A DNA stretch of 64,000 nucleotides from Paludibacter sp. (GTDB lineage Bacteria > Bacteroidota > Bacteroidia > Bacteroidales > Paludibacteraceae). The notes under the pieces were generated by a model. That model did no database searches. It saw nothing but the letters and a program-made list of their open reading frames with translations, and was not told the DNA's origin. This document shows positions 26,612 to 34,926 of the stretch, piece by piece. The position numbers and the translations under genes were made by a program. The stretch covers positions 310,001 through 374,000 of the forward strand of contig NZ_WASO01000014.1 of assembly GCF_009712605.1 (NCBI RefSeq), in the 5' to 3' direction. Positions within the stretch are counted from its first letter, which is position 1. Each line of letters begins with the position of its first letter.

Positions 26612-26646
26612 CAAAAAGAAAAAGACACATTTTCGGTGCGTCTTTT
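26612..26646 (-). terminator. Terminator after the small membrane gene
   Basis: On the minus strand AAAAGAC (26640-26646) pairs with GTCTTTT (26620-26626), extended by two further pairs beyond one mismatch, and is followed by a T-rich stretch to 26612. Confidence 0.65.
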
Positions 26647-26731
26647 ATGCTCTTTCGGTAACAAAATGTTGCTGTTATTCTGAGACAACTCTTGTGCCCT
26701 GGGTAGATTCATTGTTTATGGAATGAAGATA

Positions 26732-26941
26732 TCACATAGAATCTTTTTGCTTCATTTTCTTGATCCATAAAATTAATGTCCATACCACTGAGACTAAGAA
26801 TAGGACAAGGATTGGAAGCCATGCCAAACGAATGTAATGATGAAAATAGGCTCCAATCAGAATGTAAGCACTTGCAATGGCGAGCTTGAAAACCACAAAC
26901 TCAGCATTCGACCAACTTGTTTTTCTTTTAAAGAAGTTCAT
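26732..26941 (-). CDS. Small membrane protein, unknown
   Basis: A 69-residue protein with two helices (about residues 15-37 and 40-60), a basic N-terminus (MNFFKRKTSW) and a Lys-rich C-terminus. I do not recognise a family. It lies 48 bases downstream of the lipoprotein gene and is followed by a terminator, so it is probably the last gene of a short transcript. Confidence 0.65.
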   Translation of the reverse strand: MNFFKRKTSWSNAEFVVFKLAIASAYILIGAYFHHYIRLAWLPILVLFLVSVVWTLILWIKKMKQKDSM

Positions 26942-26989
26942 AATATGTGAGTTAAGTCATTAATAATGATTACATGAAGATTGTATTCT

Positions 26990-27292
26990 TCAACAGCGTT
27001 TGCTTTTTCCAAAAATACCTTTCCCTCCAATAATGCCCCAACCGCCACTGCCGATTAAAAAGCCAAAAGCGTACCAGCAACCGTTATTATTTTGGGCATA
27101 CATAGTGACATCTTTTCGAAACAGCATTCCTATGAAATCAAAAGGAGCAATGATGCCATGCCACAACCCGCCCCAGAATCCATAAGTATGCCCTTTAAGG
27201 CACGCATCCACAACTTCTTTGTGGGCACAACTTGCTGTTAGTAATAAGCAAAACAACAGAATGATGTACAACGATATTCGATTTTTGGTCAT
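26990..27292 (-). CDS. Small lipoprotein, Gly-rich
   Basis: A 100-residue lipoprotein: the signal ends in the lipobox TASC (Cys22). The mature part has GHTYGFWGGLWHGIIAPFDF, then a hydrophobic Gly-rich stretch GFLIGSGGWGIIGGKGIFG before the basic end KSKRC. This pattern is conserved in Bacteroidetes hypotheticals found alone; the function is unknown. The Gly-rich stretch could insert in a membrane. Confidence 0.72.
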   Translation of the reverse strand: MTKNRISLYIILLFCLLLTASCAHKEVVDACLKGHTYGFWGGLWHGIIAPFDFIGMLFRKDVTMYAQNNNGCWYAFGFLIGSGGWGIIGGKGIFGKSKRC

Positions 27293-27353
27293 GTAGAGTG
27301 TGGTTTTATATGGTGAATATAACGTTCGATTTCCGAACAGAATTGAACTAAGT

Positions 27354-27938
27354 TCATTTCTCCAATGCGGAATCGTTTAGTTTGAATATTTCAATTGGTT
27401 TGTATTGCGAACCGTCGGGTGATAAAATGCTTTCGTACAAAATGACTGATTGTGCGTCACAAATTATTGGTGTCATGTTGGTCATTTCGTTAATTGTATT
27501 GATAAGCTGCGTAGGCGCTATCTGATGGGATGCAAACCGGCCAACGGTAATGTGGGGAACAAAAGGCTGTTTATCGGGGAAAAAACCGATTGAAGCCAAC
27601 GCCTGATCGATCCCATTCTTTATAGCAATCAGCTTGTCTGATCTTTCAACTCCCAGCCAGAGTACCCGTGGATTATGTTTCGAATAAAATATTCCCGTCG
27701 AATCAATAACAAAGGTAAAGCTCTGTAAATTGTCTTTTATGGTAAAAATGGTGTCTTGTATGGAAGAAACCTGTTGTACGGAAATCTGCCCGAAAAAGAA
27801 AAGTGTCAGATGAAGATCGTCCGTCGATATCCACCTGATGCTATAGTCCGATAAACTCGATTTTAGTTGGTTTATAGCTTCGGTTACGAATGTTCCGCCA
27901 TTGCATGGAATGGCAAGAAAAGCTCTTTTTGATTTCAT
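27354..27938 (-). CDS. thpR: RNA 2',3'-cyclic phosphodiesterase
   Basis: A 194-residue 2H phosphoesterase. Both catalytic HxTx motifs are present: HLTL (His43, Thr45) and HITV (His129, Thr131), spaced as in ThpR/LigT. The enzyme opens 2',3'-cyclic phosphates on RNA to 2'-phosphates and can ligate tRNA halves in vitro. N-terminal RAFLAIPC replaces the usual RLFIAI. It starts 24 bases after the stop of pdxH and is probably cotranscribed with it. Confidence 0.9.
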   Translation of the reverse strand: MKSKRAFLAIPCNGGTFVTEAINQLKSSLSDYSIRWISTDDLHLTLFFFGQISVQQVSSIQDTIFTIKDNLQSFTFVIDSTGIFYSKHNPRVLWLGVERSDKLIAIKNGIDQALASIGFFPDKQPFVPHITVGRFASHQIAPTQLINTINEMTNMTPIICDAQSVILYESILSPDGSQYKPIEIFKLNDSALEK

Positions 27939-27962
27939 TTGGCTATTGAAATGCCGATAAAA

Positions 27963-28652
27963 TCAAGGAGAAAGACGTTGTTTAGTCCATGTATTATCAG
28001 CCTGAAGTTCGTATAGTATTCTGTCGTGCAATCGGTTGGATCTTCCAAGCCAAAATTCCACTTTTGACGGTGCAAGGCAATATCCTCCCCAGTTTTCAGG
28101 ACGAGGCACCGGTTTCCCACTGAACTCTTTTTCAATATCTTCCATGCGCAGTTCCAATTCATGCCTGTTGTTCACTGGTTGACTCTGCATCGAAGCCCAT
28201 GCGCTGATCTGACTTCCTCTTGGACGACTGCTGAAATAATGGTTGGCTTCTATTGGAGGAATGCGATGAACGAGACCTTCTATTCTCACTTGCTTATACA
28301 ATTCAATCCACAGAAAAGTAAGTGAGGCATGGTTGTTAGCCTCAAGTTCATGCGATTTACGACTGGAGTAATTGGTGTAGAAGATAAAACCGCGCTCATC
28401 AAATCCCTTTAACAAAACCACTCGTCCGGATGGTTTCCCATCGGGAGTGGCCGTTGCCAGGTGCATGGCGTTGGGTTCCCGTAGTTTGTTGCTTACAGCT
28501 TCATTGAACCAGATTTCAAACTGGTCTATCGGATTTTCTTTAAGATCTGATTCTACTATCCCGTTAGAAATATATTCGTTTCGAAAATTGGCAACCAATT
28601 GACGAAGAGATTTACCTTGTATTTGTCCGGATATACTTTTGAAAAAATTCAT
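27963..28652 (-). CDS. pdxH: Pyridoxamine 5'-phosphate oxidase
   Basis: A 229-residue FMN flavoprotein oxidising pyridoxine/pyridoxamine phosphate to PLP, the last step of the DXP-dependent route. Family signatures: EPNAMHLATATPDGKPSGRV, VLLKGFDERGFIFYTNYSSR, YFSSRPRGSQISAWASMQSQ and the C-terminal WGGYCLAPSKVEFW with RLHDRILY. Length is close to the family norm. PdxJ of the same pathway is encoded at 43173-43886. Genes downstream (thpR) and upstream (lipoprotein) are on the same strand. Confidence 0.95.
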   Translation of the reverse strand: MNFFKSISGQIQGKSLRQLVANFRNEYISNGIVESDLKENPIDQFEIWFNEAVSNKLREPNAMHLATATPDGKPSGRVVLLKGFDERGFIFYTNYSSRKSHELEANNHASLTFLWIELYKQVRIEGLVHRIPPIEANHYFSSRPRGSQISAWASMQSQPVNNRHELELRMEDIEKEFSGKPVPRPENWGGYCLAPSKVEFWLGRSNRLHDRILYELQADNTWTKQRLSP

Positions 28653-28689
28653 TCAGCAAAGAGTATTGGTGCAATAATCTGAATATTGG

Positions 28690-29070
28690 TTAGTTGTTGT
28701 TAAACCGCAAATAGTTGATGACTTTTTGAGGAAAGCCATAACATTTCGCGTTTTTAAAGTCAATAGATAAGTACTCTTTATTCATGTAATAAAGATGTGT
28801 AGTCGGAGGTGAATAATAATCTTCCGAACTGGCATATATCAACGTTATGGAATCTCCTTTCAGTTGATATTGATATTGTTCATTGTGGAAACTGGCATTT
28901 GAATGGTAGACGACACCTGTATTTGAATCAAATGTCAATGTGTCTGCTATATCTCTTGCAATCCATCGGCCAACTATATTGATATTGTTGGGTATTGGCA
29001 GATCACTGTTACAACTTATAAATCCGATGGCGATCAACGATAAGATGACAAAAAAATAGAATTTCATCAT
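28690..29070 (-). CDS. Small lipoprotein, unknown
   Basis: A 126-residue protein starting MMKFYFF at 29070, with a lipoprotein signal and lipobox near GFISC (Cys18). The mature part, NIVGRWIARDIADTLTF followed by alternating strands, resembles lipocalin-like Bacteroidetes lipoproteins, but similarity is weak. An in-frame ATG at 29103 would add 11 residues before the signal and was not chosen. It lies 37 bases upstream of pdxH. Confidence 0.7.
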   Translation of the reverse strand: MMKFYFFVILSLIAIGFISCNSDLPIPNNINIVGRWIARDIADTLTFDSNTGVVYHSNASFHNEQYQYQLKGDSITLIYASSEDYYSPPTTHLYYMNKEYLSIDFKNAKCYGFPQKVINYLRFNNN

Positions 29071-29340
29071 TGTAAGATTGAAATGATTCGTATGCCTAAT
29101 CAAATTAATCTTACGCCCTTCAGTTGGGTTTTCTCTTTAGATTATTCGGTATTTATTGACCGAAAGATACTTAAACGGTTTTTATTAGCTTCTCTAAGCT
29201 CTTTATTACCGGCTTTTTAATGGATTTATATCACAAAGATAATATAGGATTAATGATTTTTTACTCTTAATTGATAATTTTTTTGCAATAATTCTGTTGC
29301 ATCAAATTTATAATCATTTCCGTTGAACTGGCTTATTCAT

Positions 29341-29348
29341 TACCTTTG
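29341..29348 (+). promoter_or_regulatory. -7 box of the pabB-pabC operon
   Basis: TACCTTTG matches TAnnTTTG, 20 bases before the pabB ATG. A TTG lies at 29323-29325, 15 bases upstream, which is shorter than usual. The rest of the gap back to 29071 is AT-rich with no gene. Confidence 0.5.
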
Positions 29349-29368
29349 TAGAGCAATAAAGAATAAGG

Positions 29369-30364
29369 ATGAACAGAATAAATACGGTTACAAAAGAAGC
29401 CGCAATTCATAAAATGAATTCCTGGGGATCAGAAGGACGTCCTTTTCTGTTTATTATTGATTTTCTGCAAAAAAAGCCCATCATTCTTCCTCTTGATGAA
29501 GTAAACGAGCAACAGCTTCTTTTCAAGACTCCGTTATTTTCTAATGCTAAGAACATTTTATCCGATCGTCAGATAGAAATGGAAGCGTTCCCGATTTCAA
29601 AAGATGAATATGCAGGTCAATTCGAGAAAGTCATCTCTGAAATACGTCGTGGCAATAGTTTTGTGGTTAATCTAACCTGCCAGACCCCGATAAAATGTAA
29701 TACTTCAACGAATCATATTTTTCACGCATCAAAATCAAAATACGGACTTTGGTATAAAGATCATTTTGTTTGTTTTTCGCCGGAAACGTTTGTGCAGATA
29801 GAGAATGGATGCATTAAGACATTTCCCATGAAGGGAACCATTAATGCCAGCCTTCCCAATGCAGTGGAGGAAATTCTGAACGACGAAAAGGAAAAGGCAG
29901 AGCACAATTGTGTGGTTGATCTTTTACGCAATGACCTTAGCGTGATAGCTGAAAACGTAGAAGTAACCCGTTATAGATATATTGATAAAGTGGTTACAGA
30001 GGAAGGAGCTCTTTTGCAGGTAAGTTCTGAAATTGCCGGTGTTTTGCATGCAGATTATAAGGAGCATTTGGGAGATATAATTTTTTCGATGCTACCTGCT
30101 GGCTCAATAACTGGTGCGCCAAAGATAAAAACTACTGAAATTATCCTGGATACTGAAAGTTATCATAGAGGTTATTATTCAGGAGTATTTGGCGTTTTCG
30201 ATGGTCGTAGTCTTGATAGTGCCGTAATGATTCGTTTTATTGAAGAAACGGAACAAGGTCTCGTGTTTAAGAGTGGAGGTGGAATTACAGCCAAGAGTAA
30301 TCTGGACGATGAGTATAACGAAATGAAAGCTAAAGTATATGTGCCTGCTACTGGAAAGTATTAA
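29369..30364 (+). CDS. pabB: Aminodeoxychorismate synthase component I
   Basis: A 331-residue chorismate-binding enzyme that makes 4-amino-4-deoxychorismate for folate. The N-terminal domain typical of longer PabB is much reduced. Conserved segments: FVVNLTCQTPI, PMKGTI, KEKAEHNCVVDLLRNDLS, MLPAGSITGAPKIKTTEII and the C-terminal SGGGITAKSNLDDEYNEMKAK. The family's Lys of the GTK-like motif is seen in PMKGT. It overlaps the next gene by 26 bases, so the two are translationally coupled. A PabA glutaminase is not in the window; it may be elsewhere or shared with TrpG. Confidence 0.93.
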   Translation: MNRINTVTKEAAIHKMNSWGSEGRPFLFIIDFLQKKPIILPLDEVNEQQLLFKTPLFSNAKNILSDRQIEMEAFPISKDEYAGQFEKVISEIRRGNSFVVNLTCQTPIKCNTSTNHIFHASKSKYGLWYKDHFVCFSPETFVQIENGCIKTFPMKGTINASLPNAVEEILNDEKEKAEHNCVVDLLRNDLSVIAENVEVTRYRYIDKVVTEEGALLQVSSEIAGVLHADYKEHLGDIIFSMLPAGSITGAPKIKTTEIILDTESYHRGYYSGVFGVFDGRSLDSAVMIRFIEETEQGLVFKSGGGITAKSNLDDEYNEMKAKVYVPATGKY

Positions 30365-30935
30365 AATTGAAAATGGGTGTCCCAGCCATTTGGAAGACCA
30401 TATAAACAGAATGAATGATTCGAGAAGATCTCTATTCGGCATTCAGAGCCCCATCATTCTACCCAATCAACTATTTGATAAAGAGATCAAAGGGGTTGCA
30501 AAATGCCGGATTGTTTATTCTGACTCAATTCATTCTGTAGATTGCCAATCTTACACGCCCCGTCAGATTAATACGCTATATCTGATAGAAAAAAACGACA
30601 TCGATTATACGCACAAATACGTAGACAGAAGCGCATTTCAAAACTTACCTGCGCATGCGCCTGACGAAGATTTTCTCATCATTAAAAATGGATATATTAC
30701 CGACACTACTTTTTCTAATATAGCGTTTTTTGACGGTAAACGATGGATTACACCATCTACTTTTCTGCTCAATGGAACACAACGCCAACGACTATTGAGG
30801 GAAGAACGAATTTTTAGCTGCGAAATTAAGGTCAATGATCTGAATCATTTTCTTTCTGCTCGATTGATAAATGCTATGCTCGATTTTGATTCTACCCCTT
30901 GCATTGAAATTTCGGATATCCGGTTTGCTCAATAG
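30339..30935 (+). CDS. pabC: Class IV aminotransferase, likely 4-amino-4-deoxychorismate lyase
   Basis: A 198-residue, short PLP fold IV protein. The likely PLP Lys is in DYTHKYVDR; the sequence then has EDFLIIKNGYITDTTFSNIAFFDG and LLNGTQRQRLL, as in PabC-like enzymes. It would convert aminodeoxychorismate to 4-aminobenzoate. The ATG at 30339 lies inside pabB, overlapping by 26 bases. At about 200 residues it is shorter than the E. coli enzyme but typical of Bacteroidetes relatives. The assignment rests on pabB coupling as much as on sequence. Confidence 0.85.
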   Translation: MCLLLESIKIENGCPSHLEDHINRMNDSRRSLFGIQSPIILPNQLFDKEIKGVAKCRIVYSDSIHSVDCQSYTPRQINTLYLIEKNDIDYTHKYVDRSAFQNLPAHAPDEDFLIIKNGYITDTTFSNIAFFDGKRWITPSTFLLNGTQRQRLLREERIFSCEIKVNDLNHFLSARLINAMLDFDSTPCIEISDIRFAQ

Positions 30936-30936
30936 T

Positions 30937-30972
30937 CAATTCCGGAACTATTTTTATTTCGGGAATTGTTTT
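30937..30972 (+). terminator. Hairpin after pabC
   Basis: CAATTCC (30937-30943) pairs with GGAATTG (30962-30968), extended by three pairs after a mismatch, and is followed by TTTT. It starts immediately after the pabC stop codon. Confidence 0.6.
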
Positions 30973-31365
30973 AAAAGTCTGTCGTATACACAAACATGCG
31001 AATGATAATTAGCTGATAGGATATGTTTTTAGACTGATCCTTCTGTGATACTGGTGAATTTTTATATAGATTTATTTGCTATTCGCAGCTGCTTTAGTAT
31101 TAAATAATGTTTTATTTATTATGTATGATTATAATCCGGTTGCAGATTCGTAAATCTACACCCGGATTTCTTTTTGGATAACTTTTTTACAATGTAAAAA
31201 TTTTATATATCTAATATTCTGATAGATATATTTTTTTTTGGAAAACTTTGGAAAAATAGTAGCCGATATATTTTTCTTTTCGAATAATCTGTTGTATCAT
31301 TGTATTCTGAAAATCGAACAATACAACTGAACAATAAACGCCTTATAATTAAAACTTTTTGACAA
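30973..31365. other. AT-rich leader region before nrdJ
   Basis: Part of a 430-base gap. It is very AT-rich with several T runs (for example 31230-31240). I found no B12 riboswitch signature, no NrdR-box pair and no clear TAnnTTTG box, so the promoter and control of the reductase cannot be placed by eye. Confidence 0.5.
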
Positions 31366-33933
31366 GTGGAAAAGCAAACTTATTCTTACGATGAAGCATT
31401 TCAGTCCTCCCTTGAATATTTTCAAGGTGACGAGTTGGCCGCACGCGTGTGGGTAACTAAATATGCACTCAAAGATTCGTTCGGCAATCTTTATGAAAAG
31501 AACCCGGATGACATGCACCATCGCATTGCATCTGAAATTGCACGTATAGAAGCAAATTATCCCAATCCGATGTCGCACGACGAACTTTTTGACCTTTTGA
31601 AAGGCTTTAAGTATATCGTACCTCAAGGTAGTCCTATGACCGGAATCGGAAACGAATTTCAGGTTGCATCACTTTCAAATTGTTTTGTAATTGGTTTCGA
31701 CGGAGATGCCGATTCTTATGGCGCTATTATTAAGTTGGACGAAGAACAGGTTCAACTGATGAAGCGTCGTGGTGGAGTAGGGCACGACCTTTCTCATATC
31801 CGCCCCAAAGGTTCTCCGGTTAAGAACTCTGCTCTTACATCTACCGGCTTGGTGCCGTTTATGGAGCGTTATTCCAACTCAACCCGCGAGGTTGCACAGG
31901 ATGGTCGTCGCGGAGCTTTAATGTTGAGCGTTTCGATAAAACACCCTGATTCAGAATCTTTTATTGATGCAAAACTGGAGCAGGGAAAAGTAACCGGTGC
32001 TAACGTATCGGTAAAAGTGCACGATGATTTCATGCAGGCTGTTGTAAATAATACTCCTTACAATCAGCAATATCCTATTAACTCGGCAAATCCGGCTGTC
32101 ATTAAAGAAATTGATGCCAATGTTTTGTGGAAGAAGATTATCCACAATGCATGGAAATCGGCAGAACCAGGTGTGCTTTTCTGGGATACTATCACCAAAG
32201 AATCAGTTCCGGATTGTTACGCTGATTTGGGCTTTAAAACCGTCTCAACCAATCCATGTGGCGAAATTCCATTGTGTCCTTATGATAGCTGCCGCTTGTT
32301 GGCAATCAATCTGTACTCGTATGTTGTAAATCCGTTTACGAAAGATGCTTATTTCGACTTTGATTTATTCAAAAAGCATGTGGCATTCTCGCAACGTATC
32401 ATGGATGACATCATTGATCTTGAAATGGAAAAGATCGATAAGATCCTTGAGAAAGTTAAATCTGACCCCGAAAGCGAAGACATAAAACTGACCGAGGTAC
32501 AATTATGGGAAAAGATTAAACGTAAAACTGCAATGGGTCGCCGTACCGGTGTGGGCACTACTGCTGAGGGTGATATGCTTGCCGCATTAGGTTTGATTTA
32601 TGGAACAGACGAAGCAACGGACTTCTCTGAAAAAGTGCATAAAACAGTAGCATTAGCGGCTTATGCTTCTTCGGTTGAAATGGCTAAAGAGCGTGGCGCT
32701 TTTGAAATCTATGATACCAAACGTGAAGCAGGCAACCCTTATATCAACAGACTGAAAGAGGCCGATCCTGAATTATACAAAGCAATGTCTAAATACGGAC
32801 GTCGTAATATTGCTTGCCTCACCATAGCACCAACAGGAACAACCAGCATGATGACGCAAACTACGTCGGGCATTGAACCCGCATTCTCATGCTACTATAA
32901 ACGCCGCAGGAAGGTGAATCCAAACGATCCGGAAGTGCGCGTGGACTTTGTTGATGAAGTGGGTGATACATGGGAAGAGTACTTTGTATTCCACCACAAA
33001 TTTGTAACGTGGATGGAAGCAAATGGCTATCCTACCACCAAGCATTATTCTGACGAAGAACTTGAGGAAATGCTCTCAAAATCACCTTACAACAAAGCAA
33101 CTTCTGCTGATGTTGACTGGCTGAAAAAGGTGCAGATGCAGGGACGTATTCAAAAATGGGTTGACCACTCCATTAGCGTTACGATCAATCTCCCATCTGA
33201 TGTGACAGAAGAATTGGTGGAAACTTTATACGTTGAAGCGTGGAAATCGGGATGCAAAGGATGTACCGTTTACCGTGAAGGTTCTCGTGCCGGAGTACTT
33301 GTTTCTGCTAGCAAAGACAAGAAGAAGGAAGACGAAGATACGGAAGAAAAACAGGAAAAAGATAAAAAATGTTTCTGTTATACCGAAGTGTCAGTTCGTC
33401 CTAAGGAACTAGACTGCGACGTGGTTCGTTTCCAGAATAACAAAGAAAAATGGATTGCTTTTGTCGGCATCATGAACGATCGTCCGTATGAAATCTTTAC
33501 CGGGTTGTCGGATGACGAAGATGGCATCTTATTGCCTAAGAATGTAACGGAAGGCAAAATCATTAAAAATGTGTCGGAAGACGGTTCAAAACGCTATGAC
33601 TTCCAGTTTACCAATAAACGTGGTTACAAAACAACCGTAGAAGGCCTTTCGCACAAATTTGACCCTGAGTTCTGGAACTATGCAAAACTGATTTCCGGTG
33701 TATTGCGTTATGGAATGCCTATTGATCAGGTTATAAAATTGGTTTCCGGTTTGCAACTCAATAGCGAATCGATCAATACCTGGAAAAACGGGGTTGAAAG
33801 AGCGTTGAAAAAATACATTCCGGATGGCACGACCATAGAAGGTAAACAGTGTCCTAACTGCGGGCAGGAAACTCTGATTTATCAGGAAGGATGCCTATCT
33901 TGTAAATCGTGTGGCTATTCACGATGCGGTTAA
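31366..33933 (+). CDS. nrdJ: B12-dependent class II ribonucleotide reductase
   Basis: An 855-residue adenosylcobalamin-dependent reductase reducing ribonucleotides to deoxyribonucleotides, with or without oxygen. Seen: LSNCFVIG near the N-terminal Cys of the active disulfide, the NPCGEIPL motif (Asn296, Cys298, Glu300), APTGTTSMM (488-496), and a C-terminal zinc-ribbon-like CPNCGQE...CKSCGYSRCG (about 829-855) that holds the swinging redox Cys pair. Residues 650-670 are a charged Lys/Glu linker. It uses a GTG start; no upstream ATG is in frame. No activase or radical-generating subunit gene is beside it, as expected for class II. Confidence 0.93.
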   Translation: MEKQTYSYDEAFQSSLEYFQGDELAARVWVTKYALKDSFGNLYEKNPDDMHHRIASEIARIEANYPNPMSHDELFDLLKGFKYIVPQGSPMTGIGNEFQVASLSNCFVIGFDGDADSYGAIIKLDEEQVQLMKRRGGVGHDLSHIRPKGSPVKNSALTSTGLVPFMERYSNSTREVAQDGRRGALMLSVSIKHPDSESFIDAKLEQGKVTGANVSVKVHDDFMQAVVNNTPYNQQYPINSANPAVIKEIDANVLWKKIIHNAWKSAEPGVLFWDTITKESVPDCYADLGFKTVSTNPCGEIPLCPYDSCRLLAINLYSYVVNPFTKDAYFDFDLFKKHVAFSQRIMDDIIDLEMEKIDKILEKVKSDPESEDIKLTEVQLWEKIKRKTAMGRRTGVGTTAEGDMLAALGLIYGTDEATDFSEKVHKTVALAAYASSVEMAKERGAFEIYDTKREAGNPYINRLKEADPELYKAMSKYGRRNIACLTIAPTGTTSMMTQTTSGIEPAFSCYYKRRRKVNPNDPEVRVDFVDEVGDTWEEYFVFHHKFVTWMEANGYPTTKHYSDEELEEMLSKSPYNKATSADVDWLKKVQMQGRIQKWVDHSISVTINLPSDVTEELVETLYVEAWKSGCKGCTVYREGSRAGVLVSASKDKKKEDEDTEEKQEKDKKCFCYTEVSVRPKELDCDVVRFQNNKEKWIAFVGIMNDRPYEIFTGLSDDEDGILLPKNVTEGKIIKNVSEDGSKRYDFQFTNKRGYKTTVEGLSHKFDPEFWNYAKLISGVLRYGMPIDQVIKLVSGLQLNSESINTWKNGVERALKKYIPDGTTIEGKQCPNCGQETLIYQEGCLSCKSCGYSRCG

Positions 33934-33951
33934 TGATTTGACAATAAATAG

Positions 33952-33990
33952 AAAGGAGAAGTGCTTTTTGTACTTCTCCTTTGTTGTTTT
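33952..33990 (+). terminator. Terminator after nrdJ
   Basis: AAAGGAGAAGT (33952-33962) pairs perfectly with ACTTCTCCTTT (33972-33982), followed by a T-rich tail. Confidence 0.85.
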
Positions 33991-34066
33991 ATACAGTCAG
34001 GTTATATGCGAATCTTTTAGCCTCATATTCTTTAGAATTAAATTGCAGAAAAAATTCTTTATTCTT

Positions 34067-34096
34067 TTGTGAAACCAAGGCTTTTAGCTACATTTG
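34067..34096 (+). promoter_or_regulatory. Promoter of the sdhCAB operon
   Basis: TTTG ending at 34069, a 19-base spacer and TACATTTG (34089-34096) match the Bacteroidetes consensus fully. The 5' leader would be about 110 bases long. It contains no obvious riboswitch. Confidence 0.75.
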
Positions 34097-34216
34097 CAGT
34101 GCATTTTAAAATAGGTTCTTCAGGTTTAATGATCCTGATTTACAAAAGATTAAGGCAAAATAAATAAACATTCTGCTTATTATTATCCTTTCAATAAACA
34201 TCAATTCAAAACTGTT

Positions 34217-34888
34217 ATGAAGTTATTTATTATCGATTCTTCGATTGGAAGAAAGCTCATTATGAGTTTGTCAGGGCTATTTCTATTTGTCTTTTTGACT
34301 TTGCACACCTTTCTCAACATGTTGTTGTTGGCTGGGCCTGCAACGTATCAGGCAGGATGTGAATTTATGGAATTGCCTGTTGTTACAGTAATGGTACCCA
34401 TTCTGGCTGCCGGCTTCTTTGTTCACATTGCTTATGGTATCTGGTTGTCATGGATGAACTTACGCGCTCGTGGCGAAGTGGGTTATGCTTCCGGCAAGAA
34501 ATCACAAACAACATCATGGGCTGCCCGCAACATGTTCGTTTTGGGAGCTATCGTATTGTTGTTCATTGCATTACACTTAACTCATTTCTGGGCTAAAATG
34601 CAGTTGCAAGCCTTTATGGGTGGTGCAGAACAAGTACATGCAGAAGAAGCTTACGGTTTGGTGGCTACTTTGTTGCGCAATCCGGTTTATAACCTTTTAT
34701 ACATTGCTTGGTACTGGGTATTGTGGTTTCACCTTACACACGGTTTCTGGAGTGCATTCCAAACCATCGGTGTCAACAACAGCAAATGGCAACCTCGTTT
34801 GCAGGTAATCGGCATTATTTACGCAACTATCCTTATTGCTTGCCTTACCGGTATTAATGTTTACTTCTTATTAGGATGTGGAGCTTAA
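34217..34888 (+). CDS. sdhC: Succinate dehydrogenase/fumarate reductase cytochrome b subunit
   Basis: A 223-residue membrane anchor with five helices, of the Bacteroides/Wolinella-type di-heme b family. Heme-ligand His residues lie in LTLHTFLN, FFVHIAYG, ALHLTHFW and LWFHLTHGFW. It ties the catalytic subunits to the inner membrane and passes electrons between menaquinone and fumarate/succinate. In an anaerobic Bacteroidales it likely works mainly as fumarate reductase in the succinate-propionate pathway. It is the first gene of the sdhCAB operon. Confidence 0.95.
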   Translation: MKLFIIDSSIGRKLIMSLSGLFLFVFLTLHTFLNMLLLAGPATYQAGCEFMELPVVTVMVPILAAGFFVHIAYGIWLSWMNLRARGEVGYASGKKSQTTSWAARNMFVLGAIVLLFIALHLTHFWAKMQLQAFMGGAEQVHAEEAYGLVATLLRNPVYNLLYIAWYWVLWFHLTHGFWSAFQTIGVNNSKWQPRLQVIGIIYATILIACLTGINVYFLLGCGA

Positions 34889-34926
34889 TCTCTTCTTTAT
34901 TTCAGAATACAATAAACAGATAAGAT

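Noticed and set aside
30936-31365. Cobalamin riboswitch before nrdJ
   Set aside because: I looked for the B12-box and could not find it in this AT-rich leader.
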